This document shows positions 5,441 through 11,981 of a stretch of 11,981 bases of DNA, piece after piece. The stretch comes from Thermoplasmata archaeon (lineage in GTDB: Archaea; Thermoplasmatota; Thermoplasmata; SG8-5; JAGLSY01). The stretch lies in the NCBI GenBank assembly GCA_023137005.1, contig JAGLQE010000288.1, positions 1-11,981 of the forward strand, in the 5' to 3' direction. Below the pieces are notes generated by a model. It saw nothing but the letters and a program-made list of their open reading frames with translations, was not told the DNA's origin and ran no database searches. Both the position numbers and the translations under genes were made by a program. How positions within the stretch are numbered: position 1 is the stretch's first letter; each line of letters begins with the position of its first letter.

Positions 5441-6766
5441 ATGGCATCGGTATTGGTATTGGGAGCCGGTTCAGTGGCCCCACCCCTGGTTAAGTATCTG
5501 TTGGATCAAGAGAACGTGAATGTCACTGTGGCAAGCAGGACAGTCAGCAAGGCCGAGAGGATCATCGCGGGACACCCGAATGGAACTCCGCTGGCCCTTA
5601 CGATGGACCAGGATGAGATGCTGGATGATCTGGTATCCAAACACGACGTGTCGGTCAGTCTTCTTCCGTACACCTACCATGTCAAGGTGGCAAAGCTCTG
5701 TATCAAGTATAAGAAGCACATGGTCACGACCTCCTATGTGAGCGCGGAAATGAATGCACTGGATGCCGAAGCAAAGGCCGCTGGTGTCATCATACTCAAT
5801 GAGATCGGCCTCGACCCGGGCATAGATCACATGTCCGCCATGAAGATCATCAATGAAGTGCAGGAGAAAGGAGGTACCATTAAATCCTTCCGCTCCACAA
5901 CTGGCGCATTGCAGGCCTTTGAGGCAAATAACAATCCCTTCGGCTACAAGTTCTCATGGGCACCCAGAGGAGTTCTGCTCGCGTCCAAGAACGCGTCCCA
6001 GTGGCTGGAGGACGGCCAGATAAGAAAATACCCTGGTGAAGAGCTCTTCGAGAACTACACCATCGTGGATGTTCCAGGAGTAGGGGCATTCGAGAACTAT
6101 CCAAATCGTGATTCAGTTCCCTACAAGGAAATTTACGGGCTGGAGGGTGCTGAAACCGTTTACCGTGGAACCTTCAGAATGACCGGCTGGTGCGAGACCA
6201 TGAGGAATGTCATGGCAACGGGCTGGTTGGGAGAGGAGGAGCTTGAGAACTTCACGGGAACCACCTATGCGGATGTCACAAAGCATCTTATCAGAGCACC
6301 TGCAGACGCATGCGCTGAGCAGGCCATGATAGATTTCCTCGGGCTCAAGCACTATGCCACTGTTATCAAGAGAATGAAGTGGCTGGGACTCTTCAGTGAC
6401 CGTGCATTACCTGATGGGCCAAATACACCCATCGACCATTTGAATGTGATCTCCCTGGACAGGATGGAGCTTGGGGACGGCGAGCGTGACATGATCGTCA
6501 TGTTCCACGAGTTCCTGACAGAATACCCGGACGGAAAGAAGGAGCGCATAACATCCACCTTCCTAGACTTCGGAATACCTGATGGTGACACATCCATTGC
6601 AAGAACTGTTGGATTGCCCGCGGCCATCGGTGTCAAGATGGTGCTCAATGGCAAGATAACCGAGCCCGGTGTTCATGTGCCAGTGACCAAAAACATCTAT
6701 GAGCCGGTCATGGCTGAACTTGAAACCATCGGTATCAAGTTCAGTGAAGATACGACTGTTCTTTGA
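5441..6766 (+). CDS. Saccharopine dehydrogenase (glutamate-forming), AASS C-terminal-half type
   Basis: The enzyme oxidises saccharopine with NAD+ to L-glutamate and L-2-aminoadipate 6-semialdehyde. The 441-residue product matches the SDH half of AASS: the N-terminal Rossmann nucleotide loop VLVLGAGSVAPPL (4-16), SLLPYTYHVKVAKLCI (73-88), NEIGLDPGIDHM (120-131), NNNPFGYKFSWAPRGVLL (163-180), YPNRDSVPYKEIYGL (220-234), RGTFRMTGW (242-250) and a late TVGLPAAIGVKM block. Length is normal for a stand-alone enzyme. GAGG lies eight bases before the ATG. Unlike the reductase and small protein, it has its own promoter-like region 74 bases or more upstream, so it can be regulated separately or read from both promoters. 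A strong hairpin terminator follows. Direction in vivo (breakdown or synthesis) cannot be read from sequence; the AASS-type pair suggests lysine breakdown. Confidence 0.93.
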   Translation: MASVLVLGAGSVAPPLVKYLLDQENVNVTVASRTVSKAERIIAGHPNGTPLALTMDQDEMLDDLVSKHDVSVSLLPYTYHVKVAKLCIKYKKHMVTTSYVSAEMNALDAEAKAAGVIILNEIGLDPGIDHMSAMKIINEVQEKGGTIKSFRSTTGALQAFEANNNPFGYKFSWAPRGVLLASKNASQWLEDGQIRKYPGEELFENYTIVDVPGVGAFENYPNRDSVPYKEIYGLEGAETVYRGTFRMTGWCETMRNVMATGWLGEEELENFTGTTYADVTKHLIRAPADACAEQAMIDFLGLKHYATVIKRMKWLGLFSDRALPDGPNTPIDHLNVISLDRMELGDGERDMIVMFHEFLTEYPDGKKERITSTFLDFGIPDGDTSIARTVGLPAAIGVKMVLNGKITEPGVHVPVTKNIYEPVMAELETIGIKFSEDTTVL

Positions 6767-6783
6767 ACAGGTGAAACAGATAA

Positions 6784-6816
6784 TGGGTGTCAGATATCTC
6801 TGACACCCAATTTTTC
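6784..6816 (+). terminator. Hairpin terminator after saccharopine dehydrogenase
   Basis: A perfect ten-base stem, TGGGTGTCAG (6784-6793) with CTGACACCCA (6800-6809), encloses a six-base loop ATATCT and is followed by a T-run ATTTTTC. The stop codon is 17 bases upstream. This is the clearest terminator in the window. Confidence 0.8.
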
Positions 6817-6858
6817 TATTTACTTGCATATTTTCTACCATTTTATCTTCTATCATTT

Positions 6859-6991
6859 ACTATATAGTTACCCACTACCCAAAGTATTAATACATATATT
6901 TTCGATTAGGTAAGTGAGTGGAGGGAGGAGTATTCGTAAGCATTGTCCTGTCTTTACTTTCAAAGTAATTTGATCAAAGTGGGGTCTAGCA
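6859..6991 (+). promoter_or_regulatory. Promoter and leader of the subtilase-like gene
   Basis: CATATATT (6893-6900) is the best TATA candidate, predicting a start near 6923 and a leader of about 70 bases; ACTATATAGT (6859-6868) is an alternative. The palindrome GTATTAATAC (6884-6893) abuts the TATA box. The leader begins in a purine-rich tract GAGTGGAGGGAGGAG (6916-6930) and holds two more palindromes, TACTTT-C-AAAGTA (6955-6967) and TTTGATCAAA (6969-6978). A GGGG stretch (6981-6984) seven bases before the ATG is the nearest ribosome-site-like sequence. Confidence 0.4.
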
Positions 6992-9900
6992 ATGTTAGGG
7001 TATATGAAAAAGAGTGTGTGCATGAGTATTGTAGTATTATTGATGATATCTTCTTTGGGAATGGTTGTTTCAAGCAATGTTCCCGCCATAATGAATGACG
7101 ATGTGTATGAGGAGCCGTCTCAAGATATCGAAGCCGTGGGGCTTATCGAACCTGTTGATCTACCTCCTTTTGATGACCACTCAATTCCAAAAGAAATGAT
7201 AACTGTCACTATATTCACAAATAATATGGGCCAGTTGGCAATTGATCTCTCTGGGATCTATTATGAGGGCTCGCTCGGGACCAGTGGAGACCCGAATGGC
7301 CTATTCGTCACATTGAAAGTTCCAAGTGGGAACATTGAACAGATCTCTCAAATGTCCAGTGTTCTTGAGGTCTATGTACATCCCGAAATGTCTGATGCCA
7401 GCACAACCAATCTCATCGAACCCCCTGTCAATACTGAAGGCATCCCGCCTACGGACCCCACCTCCATATATGATGTTTGGCAACAGGGCACTGTTGATGC
7501 CTGGGTTGATGATTTCATTGGCACTGGTGTTAAGGTTGCAGTTCCCTATGGCATAGATTTTGGGACCCCCGATCTGCAGGGAAGGCAGGCGAGGAATACA
7601 AATGCAAGCTCCCCCTATTATGGCTGGCCCATGGTGTTCGATCGGGATTCCATGGACTATTACCTATCTACTGATGGAAGCACTGACGGGACCTGGTATG
7701 TCAATACATCCGAGACCGCATCCTCTTCCTCATTCTATTTCAATACAGATATTGATAATGAATTCGAATGGGATAATTCAATTCCTGTTCTTTCAGGCAT
7801 ACCTGATCCTCAGCCATCCGGTATGCTGGAGATGATGACGGTTTCCGGCCTAGAGCCAGAAACTGCTTATGATTTCAATATACGGGCGATGGATGAAGCT
7901 GGCTCTCTATCTACCTTTTCAACTACCCCCAATGCAACTGCTTTTCTGGATGATACATCTCCTGCCGCTATAACCGATCTGGTAGCATCGACCGGCCCAG
8001 ACCATGAAAGTGTTATGCTGTCCTTCACTGCAACTGGAGATGATGGCTCCGCCGGGATCGCAACAGAGTATATTGTGAAATATTCCCTTACTCCAATTCC
8101 AAATCACGTATGCTTCGATCACCTATCGACCGAATACACAGAGGCCCTGCCAGCTCCCCAATCTTCTGGATCCATGGAGAATATCCTTCTAACAGGTCTT
8201 GACATGGGCATTGAATATTATTTCACTGTCATTGCGGTTGACGAGGGCGGGAACATGGGCGTATTATCCAATGATGACAGTGCGATCGTCAAGAATGATA
8301 TAACGCCGCCTGCAAGGATCGACCCAAATGCAAGTACTGGGTTCAACTCAACAGAGATATCCCTTGAATGGACTGCCTCCGGTGATGATGGCATGTCTGG
8401 AACTGCGGAGAGCTTTGAATTGAGATACAGCACATCGGACATCACTACTCAGGGAGAATTCGATGCGGCCAGTATATACACACAGACCTGGGAGCCGGAA
8501 GTTGGAGGGACCATTATGAACTACACATTAACAATGCCTGCCCCATCGACCAACTATTACTTCTCATTGGTCGCCATAGATGCTGCTGGCAATTCCGGCC
8601 CTATATCAGCTCCCGCATCTCTGGCCATGTCTCAGGGTTCTGATGTGATCAGCCCTGAGCAGATAACAGACCTTGCGGTCATTACAGGAACAGATCATGG
8701 AATGGTAGACCTGACCTTCACCGCACCAGGCGATGATGTGGATGTCGGGTGGGCGACAAATTACCAGATAAAATTTGACACAAGCCCAATAGATGCAGGT
8801 AACTGGGATACGATCACTGAGGTATTTGGATTCTCTGGCACATATATCTATCCTATTGACGCCCCCCTTGTGGCTGGGACAACGCAAACCCTTGTTCTGG
8901 GAGTGACAAACCTTGACTTCAGCTATCTGCCACCGGGTATGGATTATTACTTCGCAATGAGAGCTGAGGATGAAGAGGGAAACCTTGGCCCGGTGTCCAA
9001 CTGTGACCATGCCTTCGTGCAGGATGACAGCGTGCCACCGGAGGCCATCACTGACCTCACTGCTGTTGAAAGTACAAATCATGGAGAGGTCCTACTCTCC
9101 TGGACAGCCCCGGGAGATGATGGAGCTGTTGGATACGCGACCTATTATCAGATAAAATACGCTACATTTGAGATAACTCCAGCGAACTTCGGTTCAGTAT
9201 CGGATTCCTTGACCATGAGTGTGGATAATCCCGGTGGTTTCTCGGAATCCCTTGATTTCAGTGGATTTGGTCTTGATCTCGACACAATATATTACTTTGC
9301 CATCAAGGCACTGGACGAGGCCGTGGTCAATGATCTGGTCTCTAACTGTGCCAATAGTATGGCAAGGAATGACACTATTGTTCCATCCCCAATAGATGAT
9401 CTCTCAGCAGTGACATCCAATACCCATGGTGAAGTTATCCTGTACTGGAACTCCACTGGTGATGATGGTAATTCAGGAACCGCTGATGAGTATCTGGTAC
9501 GTTACAGAGAATCATTCCCCGAATACAGATACATTAATTCCTCTTCTTATGAAGGTGGCCCCATCGTAAGCTATAACATCATTGGGATCGACAGTGCGAG
9601 CGGGAATTATCGATTGGGCTTCCATCCTGGTGAGAACCTTGCATATTACATGAACGGTGGCTATCCCTCCAAGGTATTGCTTGTTGACTCTCAGACACCT
9701 GGGGTGTATGACACGGTGTACGTGGATCTAGACCATGATATGGATTTCAGCGATGAGAAGCCATGCGTGAAGGGTGATGAGATATCCTATAGGGATATGG
9801 ATGATAATGGACTTGCAGATATTTCTGGTGGTATGATCTATTTCATTTCAGATGGCATTATCCCAATCCCGTATTCTGATGTTTATGCCGGAAAGCATGG

Positions 9901-11981
9901 TGTGGATAATATCATCCCGCAGAACGGCGACCTTGTGGCATTCTTTGGCGAGTTCGATAGAGATTCAGTTATAGGTACTGCACATGCGGCTTCGATCGCT
10001 GGCCAGGGAAAGATGTCTCATAAGAATTATCCAGATGTTTTTCCGGTAGTGGGTCAGGCTCCAGATGCGACCATCATTGGAATTACTGACTCCATGTACG
10101 ATGGGATGACATTCGCTGTAGAGGGCTATGATGGAGTTCCTGGAACTGGCGATGAGGCTAATATCATAAGCAATGGCCTTAGTTTTTCAACAACATATGA
10201 GGATGGCTTTGACACGTATTCAAAATATATTGATTGGCTTACTGTGAACTATTCAGAAGGGAACACTGCCATAACAGCCACAACAGGTGCCAGTGGTTCG
10301 GGCTACGGAACTGTGACCTCTCCAGGATCTGCTCCAGGGGTCATCACAGCCGGGCTGGCCACAAATTTCTTCTATAGGATACTTGAGAATCAGGATACTG
10401 GCCCATACCCTAGCTATGGCGATATCATCCCTCTCTCTGGAAGAGGGCCGACCATGATGGGGACTCCAAAGCCAGACATCGTAGCATCGGGTGCTTATTT
10501 TTCATTTGTATCGCAACCTCTCTACACCGCATATGATGTTGGCCCTAATGCTGCTTATACAAATACAGTTGAAATAATGGGCGATCATGCCCTGACCGCA
10601 TCCACAACCGCCGGAGGCCTGGCTCTGATATACGACGCATATGGGCAGACCAATGGGCATTATCCGATCTCGGAAGAGGCCAAGACCCTTATCACATCTG
10701 GAGCTGATGACCTGAACTACGACGCCCTTGTTCAGGGAGCCGGACAAATGAATCCCGGCCAGTCAACAAAGATCGCTAGTAACACTGCTGGCACAAAGGT
10801 ATCACCCACATCTTGGGTGCCAGGAGATTATGATGGGGAAAGATACGAGGCCTTTGTGAATCTCATTGGCCCTGGAACCCTTGTAGCTAATCTGGATCAG
10901 GAATTCACCATAGAAAATACAGGAAATACCGCTATAAACGCAGATATAACTGCCGGGGAGATCCTGAAGGTCGGGGAAGGGACCATCAAACTGACCGCGT
11001 ATCCATTAGATTCCCATCGTTGGACTATTTTGAACCAGACTGGTTTCTGGAGCCCTGCTGGTGAATTGATATCTCCAATGAATGAGAGCTTATGGACAGA
11101 TACAACACTTGCCAAGGTGACCATGTTCTCTGATAATTCCGATTACTGGTTGGAATTGTACGATTGGACCGATGAGGATGGAGATGGTATACTTGACGGA
11201 AGTCTGGAAGCAGGACCATATGGTTCACCTGCAGTTCCATTCGCCGAGAGAAATCGTATGAGCGGTGCCTTCGCAAATGGTAATGTCCTGGAATGCAGGG
11301 TGCATGATCAATCTGACCCCAATAGAATTCATGATGGGATCGCGATCTGGAGCCGGAGCATGGTCTCTCCTTCCGTTGAAACAGATCTTTACCTTAAGGT
11401 GGAATATTATTCCCGACAGACCTGGGACTGGATCACCTTCGATGAAAGTTCATTGTCGATCAATAGCGGAGCAACGGGGACCTTCACGGCCACTCTGGAT
11501 CCTGCCAAGGCGATCGCTGCTGGTGTGGGTTCATACGAGGGGGATATCGTCTCCACGGTGGATGGAAGGAAGACCGTGATACCCGTGGTCATCAATGTTG
11601 CTGCGGACAGCCCGAATTTCGAATTTGGGGGCGACTCCTCTATCAACGCTTCCGAGACATATACAGCTCCGGCTGGAGATGTTATAGTCGAGGGGGAACT
11701 GGCTCTTGATGATGCATATGATTTCCAGATGTCTTTCTCTTTGGACAATGTAGGCATTACTAACCAGACGTATCTTGTGATAGATGGTGGTTCTGATATC
11801 ATAATATCCCCATATGAGTTTGGAGGGGACAATAATGAAACACTGCTGGAGGGTGAGGCAGACGGTACCTTTAACACCTTAACTCTCGAGCATCAGGACA
11901 TAGTTTCAGGTTCGCAGATGTTCTATATTTACATAGCGATGTTCGCATCTTGGTGGTGGGTGAGTGATATCGAGAATGCTT
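6992..11981 (+). CDS. Secreted subtilase-like (S8) protein with inserted FN3 array, probable pseudoprotease; 3' end beyond window
   Basis: One frame of 1663 codons runs open to the window end. Residues 1-32 form a signal peptide (basic MLGYMKKS, hydrophobic core, then SSNVPA). Residues 69-138 resemble a subtilase propeptide. The S8 fold is traceable: GTGVKVAV...GIDFGTPDL (177-195), SGNYRLGFHP...YDTVYVDLDHDMDFSDEKP (870-925), GTAHAASIAGQG (995-1006), PGSAPGVITAG (1111-1121), SGRGPT...PKPDIVASG (1149-1167), and TASTTAGGLALI (1202-1213). Yet the catalytic Asp (PY at 185-186), His (Ile994) and Ser (Ala1200) and the oxyanion Asn (Ala1100) all appear replaced. Residues 252-841 are an FN3 array. Beta-rich domains follow (from about 1285), with a calcium-type loop DEDGDGILD (1394-1402). 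An in-frame stop at 6971 fixes the start at 6992 or the ATG at 7004. It probably acts outside the cell as a binding or scaffold protein. Confidence 0.85.
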   Translation, partial: MLGYMKKSVCMSIVVLLMISSLGMVVSSNVPAIMNDDVYEEPSQDIEAVGLIEPVDLPPFDDHSIPKEMITVTIFTNNMGQLAIDLSGIYYEGSLGTSGDPNGLFVTLKVPSGNIEQISQMSSVLEVYVHPEMSDASTTNLIEPPVNTEGIPPTDPTSIYDVWQQGTVDAWVDDFIGTGVKVAVPYGIDFGTPDLQGRQARNTNASSPYYGWPMVFDRDSMDYYLSTDGSTDGTWYVNTSETASSSSFYFNTDIDNEFEWDNSIPVLSGIPDPQPSGMLEMMTVSGLEPETAYDFNIRAMDEAGSLSTFSTTPNATAFLDDTSPAAITDLVASTGPDHESVMLSFTATGDDGSAGIATEYIVKYSLTPIPNHVCFDHLSTEYTEALPAPQSSGSMENILLTGLDMGIEYYFTVIAVDEGGNMGVLSNDDSAIVKNDITPPARIDPNASTGFNSTEISLEWTASGDDGMSGTAESFELRYSTSDITTQGEFDAASIYTQTWEPEVGGTIMNYTLTMPAPSTNYYFSLVAIDAAGNSGPISAPASLAMSQGSDVISPEQITDLAVITGTDHGMVDLTFTAPGDDVDVGWATNYQIKFDTSPIDAGNWDTITEVFGFSGTYIYPIDAPLVAGTTQTLVLGVTNLDFSYLPPGMDYYFAMRAEDEEGNLGPVSNCDHAFVQDDSVPPEAITDLTAVESTNHGEVLLSWTAPGDDGAVGYATYYQIKYATFEITPANFGSVSDSLTMSVDNPGGFSESLDFSGFGLDLDTIYYFAIKALDEAVVNDLVSNCANSMARNDTIVPSPIDDLSAVTSNTHGEVILYWNSTGDDGNSGTADEYLVRYRESFPEYRYINSSSYEGGPIVSYNIIGIDSASGNYRLGFHPGENLAYYMNGGYPSKVLLVDSQTPGVYDTVYVDLDHDMDFSDEKPCVKGDEISYRDMDDNGLADISGGMIYFISDGIIPIPYSDVYAGKHGVDNIIPQNGDLVAFFGEFDRDSVIGTAHAASIAGQGKMSHKNYPDVFPVVGQAPDATIIGITDSMYDGMTFAVEGYDGVPGTGDEANIISNGLSFSTTYEDGFDTYSKYIDWLTVNYSEGNTAITATTGASGSGYGTVTSPGSAPGVITAGLATNFFYRILENQDTGPYPSYGDIIPLSGRGPTMMGTPKPDIVASGAYFSFVSQPLYTAYDVGPNAAYTNTVEIMGDHALTASTTAGGLALIYDAYGQTNGHYPISEEAKTLITSGADDLNYDALVQGAGQMNPGQSTKIASNTAGTKVSPTSWVPGDYDGERYEAFVNLIGPGTLVANLDQEFTIENTGNTAINADITAGEILKVGEGTIKLTAYPLDSHRWTILNQTGFWSPAGELISPMNESLWTDTTLAKVTMFSDNSDYWLELYDWTDEDGDGILDGSLEAGPYGSPAVPFAERNRMSGAFANGNVLECRVHDQSDPNRIHDGIAIWSRSMVSPSVETDLYLKVEYYSRQTWDWITFDESSLSINSGATGTFTATLDPAKAIAAGVGSYEGDIVSTVDGRKTVIPVVINVAADSPNFEFGGDSSINASETYTAPAGDVIVEGELALDDAYDFQMSFSLDNVGITNQTYLVIDGGSDIIISPYEFGGDNNETLLEGEADGTFNTLTLEHQDIVSGSQMFYIYIAMFASWWWVSDIENA
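7745..9514 (+). repeat. FN3 domain array inside the subtilase-like protein: half, four whole, half
   Basis: Residues 252-841 contain four complete fibronectin type III units starting at prolines 324, 439, 555 and 682. They are preceded by the back half of a unit (about 252-323, with SGLEPETAYDFNIRAMDEAGS) and followed by the front half of another (798-841). Each front half carries a GDD(G/V) turn; glycines at 349, 464, 580, 708 and 823 give spacings of 115, 116, 128 and 115 residues. Each back half carries a Y-x-F-x-(I/L/M)-x-A-x-(D/E)-E/A block. FN3 units usually mediate adhesion or carbohydrate/surface binding in extracellular proteins. Confidence 0.8.

Noticed and set aside
8606..9082. 158-codon minus-strand frame opposite the FN3 array
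   Set aside because: Antisense shadow of a continuous plus-strand frame with repeated FN3 motifs.
7745..9514. FN3 coding repeats as a possible CRISPR or DNA satellite array
   Set aside because: Similarity is at protein level, units are about 345 bases long and diverged in DNA, and there are no identical short repeats.
6992..11981. Subtilase-like gene as a decayed pseudogene
   Set aside because: The frame is open for 1663 codons with intact signal peptide and domain motifs; neutral decay would be expected to introduce stops or frameshifts.
1..11981. tRNA, rRNA, insertion sequences, CRISPR arrays
   Set aside because: I looked in the intergenic regions (1456-1692, 3354-3570, 5268-5440, 6767-6991) and saw no cloverleaf-like segments, transposase frames, terminal inverted repeats with flanking duplications, or regularly spaced repeats.

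Overview
The window looks archaeal, most likely a euryarchaeon of the Thermoplasmatota type. The left end carries the archaeal order ribosomal protein LX, prefoldin alpha subunit, FtsY. Several genes have TATA-like boxes about 25 bases before a start or a short leader. The right end encodes a secreted protein of the large subtilase/FN3 style that I associate with protein-degrading Thermoplasmata. The assignment rests on gene content and remembered family sequences; no database was searched.

Layout. Positions 1-1455 (minus strand) hold an LX-pfdA-ftsY operon, with ftsY cut by the window edge. A 237-base intergenic region (1456-1692) holds its promoter with nested palindromes. Next on the minus strand come an M20 metallopeptidase (1693-2769) and a small V4R/TIGR02265-like predicted sensor protein (2838-3353). 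A divergent promoter region (3354-3570) separates these from plus-strand genes: a lysine-2-oxoglutarate reductase (3571-4872), an unrecognised 130-residue protein (4875-5267), and a saccharopine dehydrogenase (5441-6766) with its own promoter, palindromes and a terminator hairpin. From 6992 to the window end runs one uninterrupted frame of 1663 codons encoding a secreted subtilase-like protein.

How the genes fit together. The reductase and dehydrogenase match the N-terminal and C-terminal halves of the fused animal/plant enzyme AASS (LKR/SDH). Together they would convert lysine plus 2-oxoglutarate, via saccharopine, to glutamate and aminoadipate semialdehyde. A small unknown gene sits where the two halves are joined in the fused enzyme. 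The M20 enzyme could trim peptides or acylated amino acids, but nothing in the window ties it to lysine.

Two observations stand out. First, the subtilase-like protein keeps the fold landmarks of family S8, but the catalytic Asp, His and Ser and the oxyanion Asn all appear to be replaced, so it is probably a pseudoprotease. Second, an FN3 array is inserted inside its catalytic domain. The array starts and ends in the middle of an FN3 unit at the same internal point, so the two end fragments add up to one complete domain.
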